From Alistipes sp. (GTDB lineage Bacteria > Bacteroidota > Bacteroidia > Bacteroidales > Rikenellaceae), in assembly GCA_017465055.1 (NCBI GenBank), contig JAFTWZ010000018.1, positions 20,376-84,375 on the forward strand: 64,000 bases of DNA, written 5' to 3'. Shown in pieces: positions 26,817 through 35,465 of this stretch; the stretch's first letter is position 1; the number at the start of each line of letters is the position of its first letter. The notes beneath the pieces were generated by a model. That model did not search any database, had not been told where the DNA came from, and was given only the letters and a program-made list of their open reading frames with translations. A program made the position numbers and the translations under genes.

Positions 26817-27530
26817 TTAACGCAAAAGGTCATCCATACCGTATACGCCAGCCTTGCCCGCTAAGAACTCGCCAGCCAGTACCGCGCCAAAGGCCAGTGC
26901 TCGGCGATTGGTTATCGAGTGCTTAAGCTCGAGGACATCGTCGGGCGAGGTGTAGGTTACGGTATGGATACCTGGAACCATACCCTCGCGTAGCGACTCT
27001 ATCTCTATGACCGAAGCGTCGCTCGTGGCTGAGTTTACCCACGACGTCTTACGCTCCATATTCTCGATGATACCCTCGGCTAAGGTGATTGCCGTGCCGC
27101 TCGGAGCATCCTTCTTCCACATATGGTGCGTCTCCTCGATGCGCACATCGTACTGCGAATAGGGGTTCATAAGTTCGGCTAAGCGGCGATTAAGGCGGAA
27201 CATCATATTGACGCCTATCGAGAAGTTCGAGGCGTAGAATAGTGCGCCACCACGCTCCTCGGCCAGCCTCTCCATAGCCTTGAGGCTCTTGAGCCATCCT
27301 GTCGTGCCGCACACCACGCGGCCACCAGCACGCAATACGCGCTCGACATTCTGGGCCGCCGTATCGGGCGTGGTAAACTCGAAGGCTACATCTACCTTTT
27401 TAACACTCTCTGCCGTCAGCTCGTCGGCATTAGCCTCGTCTATGATAAGCTCTACGCTGTGGCCACGCTCGGCAAGGATACGCTCAATCTCGCGACCCAT
27501 CTTACCGTGGCCTATAATTGCACATTTCAT
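26817..27530 (-). CDS. dapB: 4-hydroxy-tetrahydrodipicolinate reductase
   Basis: A 237-residue enzyme of the lysine/diaminopimelate pathway. The NAD(P)-binding 'IGHGKMGREIE' is at the N-terminus, 'FEFTTPDTAAQNVE' and 'CGTTGW' follow, and the active-site 'HHMWKKDAPSGTA' (family HH...K.DAPSGTA) is central. It reduces the DapA product to tetrahydrodipicolinate. Upstream on the minus strand TACCTTTA (27568-27561) resembles a -7 element, in a short divergent spacer shared with the amidase-golvesin gene. Confidence 0.96.
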   Translation of the reverse strand: MKCAIIGHGKMGREIERILAERGHSVELIIDEANADELTAESVKKVDVAFEFTTPDTAAQNVERVLRAGGRVVCGTTGWLKSLKAMERLAEERGGALFYASNFSIGVNMMFRLNRRLAELMNPYSQYDVRIEETHHMWKKDAPSGTAITLAEGIIENMERKTSWVNSATSDASVIEIESLREGMVPGIHTVTYTSPDDVLELKHSITNRRALAFGAVLAGEFLAGKAGVYGMDDLLR

Positions 27531-27610
27531 ATATACGTTTCATTTAGATAAACAACGGCGTAAAGGTAATAAAAATTTCGAAATCGTCGAGCCATTATCC
27601 CATTTTTAAC

Positions 27611-27618
27611 TATCTTTG
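27611..27618 (+). promoter_or_regulatory. -7 element of the amidase-golvesin gene
   Basis: TATCTTTG matches TAnnTTTG and gives a leader of about 20 nt before the ATG at 27646, which also has GGAG close upstream. Confidence 0.55.
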
Positions 27619-27645
27619 AAGCCCAATTAGTAACACAACAGGAGT

Positions 27646-30633
27646 ATGAAGAGATTTATAATATTAGCCATAGCTACAATCGTTGCAACAGCCACAGCCA
27701 TAACGCCACTCTCGGCGCAGAGCACACTCCGAGCCAGCGAGCGCGACTCGGTAACTGCCGTGCTACGCCGCATAACGCTCGATGAGGTGGCAGGCAGCTA
27801 CGTCAAGGTCGAGAGCGCGCGTATTAAGAGTCGCGGCAAGAGCCAATCCATAGAGATACGCACCTCGGCCGAGATGGCATACTACCCTATGCGCCCCGAG
27901 AGCGTCGAGCAGATATACAGCGCCGTACGCAAGGCGCTCCCTGCCAAGTACCGAGGCTATACCCTACTAATATACACTGGCGGCAGGCTTATCGACGACC
28001 TGATACCACAATACTACCTCTCGCACGAGGGGCAGCGCAGCTTCACGCATAGCGTCGAGACTCCGCTAATCACGCGTCAAAGCAACCTTTCGCAACCATC
28101 GAAGGGACTACGCTCAAGACATATAGCCCTATGGCAGAGCCACGGCCGCTACTTTAAGCAGGAGCGCGATATGTGGTCGTGGCAGCGACCACGACTGTGG
28201 GAGAGCGTCGAGGATCTATACACCCAGAGCTACGTGCTCCCATTCCTTGTGCCTATGCTCGAGAGGGCAGGTGCCAACGTACTCTTGCCACGCGAGCGTA
28301 GCACACAGAGGGTCGAGATTATTGTCGACAACGATAAGGGCATAGACGACACGCGCTACGACGAGCAGAACGGCGCCAAGCGCTGGCAGGAGGGGGGCGT
28401 AGGCTTTGCACACCTCTACGAGAGCTACGCCTCGGGGCACAACCCCTTCAGAGATGGTACGGCGCGTATTGTTGAGAGTGTGACTAAAGGTGAGAAGAGC
28501 TCTTCAGCCTCGTGGGGCGCGACAATCAAGAAGGCTGGCATATATAGCGTTTACGTCTCATACACAACCACAAAACGCTCCATTCCCGATGCTCACTACA
28601 CCGTACACGCCTCGGGTGGCGACCGCGAGTTTTTGGTTAACCAGCAGATGGGCGACCGTATGTGGATATGTCTCGGCGACTTCTACTTCGAGGCTGGTGA
28701 CCACAAAGCTATCGTCTCGCTAAGCAACGTCTCGGAGCACAAGGGCACAGTCTCGGCCGATGCTGTGAAGATAGGTGGCGGAATGGGCAACATACGCCGC
28801 AGCGTACACAGCCAGCTGCGCGACGAAGAGGAGGAGTACGAGGAGAGGACAAGCTCCTATCCACGCTTTACCGAGGGTGCACGCTACTGGCTACAGTGGT
28901 CGGGATTCGAGACCGACGTATATGCCGCTAAGGAGGGTAAGGATGACTACAAGGAGGACTATATGTCGCGCGCACACTGGGTTAACGCATTGATGGGCGG
29001 CAGCCAGCGCCTCAAGGGCGAGGATGGCAAGAGCATCCCCGTAGACCTCGCCTTCGCCTTTCACTCCGACGCTGGCGTAAGGCTCAACGACGACATCATT
29101 GGCACGTTGGGCATATACTCGACAAAGGAGAACAAAGCCAAGTTTGAGGGGGGCGTATCGCGTCTACGCTCGCGCGACCTAACGGACATAGTGATGACAC
29201 AGATAGTCAGCGACCTACGCCACTCCTACGAGCCCGAGTGGACGCGTCGCGGAATGTGGGACAGAGCATACTACGAGGCACGCATACCAGCCTGCCCAAC
29301 GATGCTTCTGGAGCTACTTTCGCACCAAAACTTTGCAGATATGCGCTACGGCCTCGACCCCAAGTTCCGCTTCGACGTCAGCCGAGCAGTATACAAGGGT
29401 ATGCTACGCTATCTATCGAGTCAATATGGCACCGACTATGTAGTGCAGCCACTCCCCGTAAACAGCTTTGCCATAGAGCTTTGCGGCAGCGAAGCGCACC
29501 TTAGCTGGCTACCTACAGCCGACCCCTTAGAACCTACGGCGATGCCCGACTACTACATCCTCTACACGCGCATAGACGACGGAGGTTTCGACTGCGGCAG
29601 GCGCATAGATAGCACCTCGACCGTAGTAGCCCAGGAGCAGGGGCGTAGGTACAGCTACCGCATAACAGCGGTAAACGAGGGTGGCGAGAGCTTCGATTCG
29701 GAGACCCTGTCGGCCTACGCGGCCAAGCGTAGTAAGGGGTGCGTGATGATAGTCAACGGCTTCGACCGCGTGGCAGCCCCCATAAGTATGCAGTCGGATT
29801 CGATAGCAGGCTTCTTCAACCGCTACGACAGCGGCGTGGCCTACATCGAGGATATATCGTTTACGGGCGAACAAGTCATCTTCGACCGCTCGCTGGCCTA
29901 CTCCGAGAACGACAGCCATGCGCTCGGCACCTCGTACAGCGACTACGAGACTCGAGTAATAGCTGGCAACACCTTCGACTATCCCGCCATTCACGGCGAG
30001 GCGATAGCCCAGAGCGGATACTCCTACACCTCGGCATCGCACAAGGCCGTAGCCGAGGGCCGCATATCGCTCGGCGACTACCCCATTGTCGACCTTATAG
30101 TCGGCAAGCAGCGCACGACGACCATAGGACGTGGCGTCTCGGGATACCACTACGAGGCGATATCAGACAAGCTACAAGAGGCATTAAGCCTCTACACCGC
30201 CGAGGGCGGCAACCTTCTACTAAGTGGCAGCTACATACTCGACGACCTATGGCACGGCCCAATGTCGACAGACGAGGATAAGGAGTTCGCAAAAAACACC
30301 CTGCACAGCTCGTTTGGCGGAGGTATGGCCTCGCGTAGTGGCGAGGTTTACGCCCCATCGACAAAGTTCTCGCGAAAGAGGCTCACGCTGACATTCAACA
30401 CTACGCCCTCGGAGGAGGTATACTCTGTAGAGTCACCCGAGGTGGTGACTCCTGTGGGTAAGAAGAGCTACACCATACTACGCTATGCCCACTCCGATAG
30501 TTCGGCAGCCATAGCCCACAACGGGCCAGACAACCGCACGGTACACCTCGGATTCCCATTCGAGACAATTACCGACGACGAGGAGCGCGCAAAGCTGATG
30601 ACAGCAATACTTAAGTTCCTATCTAAAAATTAG
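27646..30633 (+). CDS. Exported amidase-fold protein with inserted golvesin-like domain
   Basis: 995 residues with a Sec signal peptide (about 1-25). A MurNAc-L-alanine amidase (Amidase_3)-like core appears split: 'HIALWQSHGRYF' with His166, then the LxR-type 'NVLLPRERSTQR'. Next comes an insert at about 205-395 resembling the golvesin C-terminal-like domain ('GIYSVYVSYTTTKRSIPDAHYTVHASGG', 'GDHKAIVSLSN'). The core resumes with 'FAFHSDAG' (His473) and 'TMLLELLSH' (Glu556). A fibronectin type III-like module (about 625-690) and an uncharacterised C-terminal region follow. Close relatives are often annotated 'xanthan lyase', for which I see no evidence. A cell-wall or glycoconjugate amidase role is inferred. 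Confidence 0.72.
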   Translation: MKRFIILAIATIVATATAITPLSAQSTLRASERDSVTAVLRRITLDEVAGSYVKVESARIKSRGKSQSIEIRTSAEMAYYPMRPESVEQIYSAVRKALPAKYRGYTLLIYTGGRLIDDLIPQYYLSHEGQRSFTHSVETPLITRQSNLSQPSKGLRSRHIALWQSHGRYFKQERDMWSWQRPRLWESVEDLYTQSYVLPFLVPMLERAGANVLLPRERSTQRVEIIVDNDKGIDDTRYDEQNGAKRWQEGGVGFAHLYESYASGHNPFRDGTARIVESVTKGEKSSSASWGATIKKAGIYSVYVSYTTTKRSIPDAHYTVHASGGDREFLVNQQMGDRMWICLGDFYFEAGDHKAIVSLSNVSEHKGTVSADAVKIGGGMGNIRRSVHSQLRDEEEEYEERTSSYPRFTEGARYWLQWSGFETDVYAAKEGKDDYKEDYMSRAHWVNALMGGSQRLKGEDGKSIPVDLAFAFHSDAGVRLNDDIIGTLGIYSTKENKAKFEGGVSRLRSRDLTDIVMTQIVSDLRHSYEPEWTRRGMWDRAYYEARIPACPTMLLELLSHQNFADMRYGLDPKFRFDVSRAVYKGMLRYLSSQYGTDYVVQPLPVNSFAIELCGSEAHLSWLPTADPLEPTAMPDYYILYTRIDDGGFDCGRRIDSTSTVVAQEQGRRYSYRITAVNEGGESFDSETLSAYAAKRSKGCVMIVNGFDRVAAPISMQSDSIAGFFNRYDSGVAYIEDISFTGEQVIFDRSLAYSENDSHALGTSYSDYETRVIAGNTFDYPAIHGEAIAQSGYSYTSASHKAVAEGRISLGDYPIVDLIVGKQRTTTIGRGVSGYHYEAISDKLQEALSLYTAEGGNLLLSGSYILDDLWHGPMSTDEDKEFAKNTLHSSFGGGMASRSGEVYAPSTKFSRKRLTLTFNTTPSEEVYSVESPEVVTPVGKKSYTILRYAHSDSSAAIAHNGPDNRTVHLGFPFETITDDEERAKLMTAILKFLSKN

Positions 30634-30640
30634 GCATATT

Positions 30641-31540
30641 ATGGCACTATCGAAACAGAACATACGCAGCATAGTGATGCCCATTGCTATGGTAACAGGG
30701 GCACTCCTATGTCGCCCACTGGGCGTCATAGAGGAGGCCACAGGACATATGCTCACGCCGCTACTCATCGCGGCGATGCTCTTTGTCACCTTCTGTCGTG
30801 TCGACATCAAGGCGATGCGTCCTCGACTGATACACCTATGGATGCTTTTAGTGCAGTTTCTCGGCTCGATTATCGTATACTACGCCACCCTACCACTCTT
30901 GGGCGAGTGCGTAGCCCAGGGAGCTATGATATGCGTTATGGCACCGATAGCTATGGCCGCAGTGGTCATTGGTGGTATGCTCGGCGCCGACATAAACACT
31001 ATGGCGACATATAGCCTCATATGCAACATCGTTACCGCCATAATCGCACCCTTCCTGCTCCACGCCTTCGGCAATGGTAGCTGCACATTTGCCGAGATTG
31101 CGGGGCGCGTAGTGCCTACGCTCGTTGCACCATTTGTCGCAGCACAGCTACTGCGCTGGGCGTGGCCCAAAGGCGCGGGATTTATCGCGGCACGCTCATC
31201 GCTATCGTTCTACCTATGGATAATCTCACTTGTCTTGGTCTTGGGGCGTACCACCGCCTTTATTCTCGACACGGAGGCCGACCCATTTATCGAGGTAGAG
31301 CTTGCCATTGTGGCTCTCGTGCTCTGTCTTCTGCAGTTTAGCATAGGCCGTCTGCTCGGCTCGATGTATGGCGACAGGGTTGCTGGTGGTCAGAGCGTAG
31401 GTCAGAAGAACACCATCTTAGCGGTATGGATGTCGCTCAACTTCCTCAACCCAATTAGCTCCGTAGCGCCCACAGCCTACATCGTATGGCAGAACTTAGT
31501 AAATAGCTATCAGATATACAGGGCCGGAAAGCGAGGATAG
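30641..31540 (+). CDS. BASS-family (bile acid:sodium symporter superfamily) transporter
   Basis: A 299-residue membrane protein with about nine hydrophobic segments. The conserved 'MAPIAMAAVVIGGMLGADINTMATYSLICNIV' and 'VGQKNTILAVWMSLNFLNP' blocks fit the BASS superfamily fold (panel and core domains with crossover helices). Members carry bile acids, pyruvate, pantoate or other organic anions with Na+. The start is 7 bp after the preceding stop, so the two are probably co-transcribed. The family name does not prove bile-acid transport, and the steroid operon is 26 kb away. Confidence 0.82.
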   Translation: MALSKQNIRSIVMPIAMVTGALLCRPLGVIEEATGHMLTPLLIAAMLFVTFCRVDIKAMRPRLIHLWMLLVQFLGSIIVYYATLPLLGECVAQGAMICVMAPIAMAAVVIGGMLGADINTMATYSLICNIVTAIIAPFLLHAFGNGSCTFAEIAGRVVPTLVAPFVAAQLLRWAWPKGAGFIAARSSLSFYLWIISLVLVLGRTTAFILDTEADPFIEVELAIVALVLCLLQFSIGRLLGSMYGDRVAGGQSVGQKNTILAVWMSLNFLNPISSVAPTAYIVWQNLVNSYQIYRAGKRG

Positions 31541-31575
31541 AGGGTGTTGTTACATAGTGATATGTTATATATACG

Positions 31576-31608
31576 ACGAGAGTGGCCAACAGTTGCGACC
31601 ACTCTCGT
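31576..31608. terminator. Bidirectional terminator
   Basis: A 10-bp perfect stem (ACGAGAGTGG 31576-31585 with CCACTCTCGT 31599-31608), loop 13 nt, followed by TTTCTC on the plus strand. It separates the converging BASS and coiled-coil genes. Confidence 0.78.
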
Positions 31609-31632
31609 TTCTCTATAGCGAAACGCTCAATC

Positions 31633-32088
31633 CTACTTCTCGCGCTTCTTCTCGTGCTCGTAGGCCTTGACACGAGCAATCTCGGCCTTAGCCGCAGCCA
31701 TAGCACTCTTATACTCCGACTCGACGGCCTTAGTCTTAGCCTTAGCCGCAGCAATCTCCTGCTTGGTACGCGTAACCTCCTGCTTATATGTCAAGTTAGC
31801 GTTGTCATACTTGCTCTTTGCCTCACGGACCTTACGTTTCTGCTCCTCAAGAACGAGTTTATACTCATCCTTGATATTATCGAACTTGAGCTTAGCCTCC
31901 TCAAGGCGGTCGTTGGCAGCGTTGGTTATACGGCGCTCCTCGGTGCGTGCCATCTCCAACGAGCTCTTATACTCAGCCACTATACGGTCATACTCTATCT
32001 GCACCTCAGCGAGGCTCTTCTCTGGCTCCTGAGCCGAGAGAGTGGCGGCAGCAGCGACACCCGCCAGAATTAAAAACAATCTCTTCAT
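31633..32088 (-). CDS. Exported coiled-coil protein
   Basis: 151 residues: a Sec signal peptide (about 1-19, 'LSAQ') followed by an almost uninterrupted Lys/Glu/Ala-rich coiled coil from about 25 to 148. It is probably periplasmic and oligomeric, like OmpH/Skp-type or LPP-like helical proteins, but no specific motif identifies it. It has a very good promoter of its own and a terminator after it, so it is monocistronic. Confidence 0.8.
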   Translation of the reverse strand: MKRLFLILAGVAAAATLSAQEPEKSLAEVQIEYDRIVAEYKSSLEMARTEERRITNAANDRLEEAKLKFDNIKDEYKLVLEEQKRKVREAKSKYDNANLTYKQEVTRTKQEIAAAKAKTKAVESEYKSAMAAAKAEIARVKAYEHEKKREK

Positions 32089-32116
32089 AACCTAAATTAG
32101 TTTAGTTGTAATAGCA

Positions 32117-32146
32117 CAAATATACAAAAACATTCCGAAAAATCAA
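32117..32146 (-). promoter_or_regulatory. Promoter of the coiled-coil protein gene
   Basis: On the minus strand TATATTTG (32124 to 32117) matches TAnnTTTG, and TTG (32146 to 32144) sits exactly 19 bp upstream. It overlaps the T-run of the preceding terminator. Confidence 0.72.
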
Positions 32147-32184
32147 AAAAAACGGGGTCAACCTATCACAATTAGGCCAACCCC
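32144..32184 (-). terminator. Terminator of the glucan-utilisation operon
   Basis: A GGGGT/ACCCC stem with an inner CCT/AGG pair (32154-32184 on the plus strand) is followed on the minus strand by eight T residues. It lies 26 bp after the SusA-like stop. Confidence 0.75.
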
Positions 32185-32209
32185 ATATACCATTGGGATA
32201 TAACTGACG

Positions 32210-34072
32210 TTATCGAGCAAACTCTACAACCAATGCCGACATAGGCGCGACTTTAAGACCGCTCATCGCAACACTCTCGCCAGTGATGACGTTGCGACCC
32301 TCGTCGAGGCCCTCGCTAATCTCGCTGTAGCGCTCCCAGGGCACCACGCGCTCGTTGTTCGTATTGTTGATATAGACGAAGACAACCTCGTCATCGTTAT
32401 AGCGGAAGTAGGCATAGGTATTATCACGATCGATAAAGTGGAGCGTCTTACCGTTGTGAATAACATCCTTAGATTTACGCCAGTTCATAATCTGACGAGT
32501 GTAGTCGTAGACCTCCTTGGCCGCGCCCGTATGCTGCGCCCTATCGAAGAGGTTGATTCTATCGCCTGGCCAGCCTCCTGGGAAGTCGACACGTAACGTG
32601 GGGTGTCCCTTAGAGCGATCCGTTGAGCGGAACATCAACTCGTCGCCATAGAGCATCTGGGGCATACCACGAAGCGTAGCGAGAAGCGTATGTACAATCT
32701 TCATACGACGAGCATCGCCCTCGCAGACATCGCCAATACGATCAGTATCGTGGTTGGCCGCCATAATCATCATATTGCTAAGGTCGTGATAGACGAAATC
32801 GTGCGACAGAACGTCATAGACACGCGTCATACCCTGACCCCAACCACAGTTGCCACTCTCGGTCATAGCGGCACGTATAGCGTCGTGGAGCGGGAAGTCC
32901 ATAATGGACTTTAGATGCGAGTCGAAACCATCCTTATTGGCGTTGCCACCCTGCCAGTAGGCTAGCTGTGGTATTGACGAGGTCCACACCTCTCCTACGA
33001 TATTGAAGTTTGGATACTCATCCATAACAGCCTTACACCACTGGCTCATAGGCATCTTCTCGTTATAGGGGTATGTGTCGACACGGAAGCCGTCAAGGCC
33101 TGAGTACTCGATCCACCATACGGCCCACTGCTTAAAGTAGTGAAGCAGGTAGGGGTTGTCTAAGTTCATATCGGCCATCGAACGGTCGAACCAGCCACTC
33201 TCCATCTGGTAGAGATCCGACTTCGAGGCGTTGAAATCCATATTTGTCGAGAAGGTCCAGTTCGACTGCGTGTACTTATCCCACTGGTGCGTCCAATCCT
33301 CAAAAGGCTGGTCGGCATACCACCAGTGCGACGTAGAGCTATGGTTTGGCACGATATCCATAATAACCTTAAGGCCACGCTCGTGACACTGGTCGACATA
33401 CTCCTTAAATAGCTCGTTGCTACCGTAGCGTGAGTCTATAAGGTAGTAGTCGCTACACGAGTAGCCGTGATACGACGCACCATTCTCGTTGTCGAGCAAC
33501 AGTGGCGTTGACCAGATGGCCGTAGCACCGAGGTCGGCAATATAGTCGAGGTGGTCGATCATACCCTGAAGGTCGCCACCGTGGCGGCGGCCAGGATTTG
33601 AGCGCATAACCTTCTCTACGGTGTCATCCGTAGAGTCATTCTCGGGGTCGCCATTAGCAAAGCGGTCGGGCATAATAAGATATACGAAGTCGGCCGTAGT
33701 GAAGCTCTCTCTAAGGTGCGAGCCCTCCGCGCGCTCGGCGATAACGTAGCTACGATCGTAGCGACGCTTGCCATCGCTAAAGCGCAGCGTATACTCGCCA
33801 GCCACAGCATCGTCGCTAATAGTAACGTCGACAAAGAGGTAGTTGGGGCTATCGGCCTTATGTACCTCGGCCACAGCAACACCCTGACCCTCGGGGAGGA
33901 TTGTAACGTCGAAGGCGGAGATACCCTCGCCATTAATCATAAGCTGCAACGGCGTGTTCATACCCACCCACCACGAGAGTGGCTCGACGTGCTTAATATC
34001 GAATTTTGGTTTTGCCGCCGTAGCACTAACGGCTATGGCCACAAACATCAGAATGGAAAGTACTCTTTTCAT
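32210..34072 (-). CDS. susA: Periplasmic GH13 neopullulanase/alpha-amylase (SusA-like)
   Basis: 620 residues with a Sec signal peptide (about 1-19, no lipobox). An N-terminal cyclomaltodextrinase-type beta domain (about 20-120) precedes a GH13 barrel: 'DIVPNHSS', nucleophile region 'DGFRVDTYPY', acid/base 'IVGEVW' and 'ANHDTDR', then a C-terminal beta domain ending 'SALVVEF'. Length and architecture match SusA of the Bacteroides starch system (about 617 residues), which cuts imported malto-oligosaccharides in the periplasm. It is the last gene of the operon before a strong terminator. The symbol is by homology of architecture. Confidence 0.9.
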   Translation of the reverse strand: MKRVLSILMFVAIAVSATAAKPKFDIKHVEPLSWWVGMNTPLQLMINGEGISAFDVTILPEGQGVAVAEVHKADSPNYLFVDVTISDDAVAGEYTLRFSDGKRRYDRSYVIAERAEGSHLRESFTTADFVYLIMPDRFANGDPENDSTDDTVEKVMRSNPGRRHGGDLQGMIDHLDYIADLGATAIWSTPLLLDNENGASYHGYSCSDYYLIDSRYGSNELFKEYVDQCHERGLKVIMDIVPNHSSTSHWWYADQPFEDWTHQWDKYTQSNWTFSTNMDFNASKSDLYQMESGWFDRSMADMNLDNPYLLHYFKQWAVWWIEYSGLDGFRVDTYPYNEKMPMSQWCKAVMDEYPNFNIVGEVWTSSIPQLAYWQGGNANKDGFDSHLKSIMDFPLHDAIRAAMTESGNCGWGQGMTRVYDVLSHDFVYHDLSNMMIMAANHDTDRIGDVCEGDARRMKIVHTLLATLRGMPQMLYGDELMFRSTDRSKGHPTLRVDFPGGWPGDRINLFDRAQHTGAAKEVYDYTRQIMNWRKSKDVIHNGKTLHFIDRDNTYAYFRYNDDEVVFVYINNTNNERVVPWERYSEISEGLDEGRNVITGESVAMSGLKVAPMSALVVEFAR

Positions 34073-34117
34073 ATCTTAGTAATCACTTGCGGGGTGCTTC
34101 ACAGTGTAGAACCGCCC

Positions 34118-35404
34118 CTATTTTACCAATATTTTATAGCTCCAGGGCATTAAATCGCGCTCTACGTGCGACTCGAGCACAAAAGGCTCGCCCGTTATAG
34201 CATCGCGGTAGCTACCTGCGTAGATACCAGTGTTAAAGTCGGCGTGGATGGTGTATGGCGAGAGGTTAACGATGGCCACAACACGACTACCGCGCACCTC
34301 GCGTACGAAGGTAATAATGCAGTCCTTAGCGTTATTCTCAATCTCGATAAACTCGCCACCACGCTCGCCAGCATCCAACGCTCGCTCGCTATGCTTCAAT
34401 GCGCAGAGCCTACGATATAGCTCCGTAGCTGCACACTCTACATATTGCGATGCGGGGATAGGGTCACGCTCGAAGAACTCGAAAGAGTGGTCGTAGCCGA
34501 CCTCCTGACCTGTATATATCAGCGGCATAGTCGAGGGCATAAGGAAGGTCATAGCAGTCATTACGTCCAACGCTCGGCCGAAACGCTCTTGGTGCGAGCC
34601 GCTCCACGAGTTTTCGTCGTGGTTCGAGGTAAAGCTCATACGCATAGCCTCTCGCGGATACTTCGCCCTCTCCGCATATATAGCGTTACGCATATCCCAC
34701 ACTCGGCGCTGACCTTTGGCAATATCGCACATTATGTGGTGTATGTTCCACTGATAGCTCATATTAAAGGCTCTATCGAAGAGGTTATCCTCCTCGGCCT
34801 CGGCCAGCATAAAGATATCGGGGCGTAGGCGATGAAGCTCCGAGGCAGCCTCCTGCCAGAACTCGATAGGCACCAACATAGCCATATCGCACCTAAAGCC
34901 ATCTATGTCGAACTCCTCGACCCAGTAGCGCATAGCGTCGATATGTCCGCGCCACACGTCGTGATTGGCATAGTTTAGCTTAGCGGTATCGCTCCAGTCC
35001 CAGGGCACCTTAGCTACGCCATTGTCATCGCGCTCGTACCAATCGGCAGGGCGCTCCGTAATCCAGCGTGCATCGCGCGCCGTATGGTTAGCCACCCAAT
35101 CTAATAGCACCCGCATACCGAGAGCCTTTGCCGTGGTGATAAAGTGGCGCAAATCCTCCTCCGTGCCGAACTCCTCGCTGACGGCCTTGTAGTCGCGGAT
35201 AGAGTAGTACGAGCCGAGGCTACCCTTACGACCCTCAACGCCTATAGGGTATATAGGCATAAGCCATATGGCATCGACACCTATAGAGCGTAGAAACGCT
35301 AATCGCTCCGCAGCGGCACGCAACGTGCCCTCCTCGGTAAACTGCCTAACGTTAAGCTCATAGAGCACAGCCGAATAGCTCCACTCGGGATTCTTATACA
35401 TCAT
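34118..35404 (-). CDS. Cytosolic-type GH13 alpha-amylase-family enzyme
   Basis: 428 residues from the ATG pair at 35404/35401. A GTG 48 nt further up would lie within the terminator hairpin at 35414-35455, so it is rejected. No signal peptide. GH13 motifs: 'LLDWVANHT', nucleophile 'DGFRCDMA', acid/base 'MLAEAEED', and 'TSNHDENSW'. It shares close, collinear similarity with the next upstream gene (35466-36869), which is a lipoprotein, so the pair looks like a tandem duplication with one copy lacking an export signal. It probably degrades maltodextrins in the cytosol. Expression may be lowered by the terminator in front of it. Confidence 0.88.
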   Translation of the reverse strand: MMYKNPEWSYSAVLYELNVRQFTEEGTLRAAAERLAFLRSIGVDAIWLMPIYPIGVEGRKGSLGSYYSIRDYKAVSEEFGTEEDLRHFITTAKALGMRVLLDWVANHTARDARWITERPADWYERDDNGVAKVPWDWSDTAKLNYANHDVWRGHIDAMRYWVEEFDIDGFRCDMAMLVPIEFWQEAASELHRLRPDIFMLAEAEEDNLFDRAFNMSYQWNIHHIMCDIAKGQRRVWDMRNAIYAERAKYPREAMRMSFTSNHDENSWSGSHQERFGRALDVMTAMTFLMPSTMPLIYTGQEVGYDHSFEFFERDPIPASQYVECAATELYRRLCALKHSERALDAGERGGEFIEIENNAKDCIITFVREVRGSRVVAIVNLSPYTIHADFNTGIYAGSYRDAITGEPFVLESHVERDLMPWSYKILVK

Positions 35405-35413
35405 TAACCGTCG

Positions 35414-35455
35414 AAAAAAAATAGGGCACGCCACCATCAAAAGGTAGCGCACCCT
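35414..35455 (-). terminator. Intra-operon rho-independent terminator/attenuator
   Basis: On the minus-strand RNA a 13-bp stem (35455-35443 with 35435-35423, all pairs Watson-Crick or G-U) with a 7-nt loop is followed by eight U residues (35421-35414). It begins 11 bp after the lipoprotein GH13 stop and ends just before the cytosolic GH13 start. Confidence 0.88.
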
Positions 35456-35465
35456 GTAGGATTAA

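Noticed and set aside
27646-30633. Annotation as xanthan lyase
   Set aside because: No polysaccharide-lyase catalytic motif or alpha/alpha-barrel pattern is seen. The visible motifs fit an amidase core with a golvesin-like insert.
35405-35452. Longer start (GTG) for the cytosolic GH13 enzyme
   Set aside because: The extra codons lie inside a rho-independent terminator hairpin, and the encoded residues resemble neither a signal peptide nor the paralogue.
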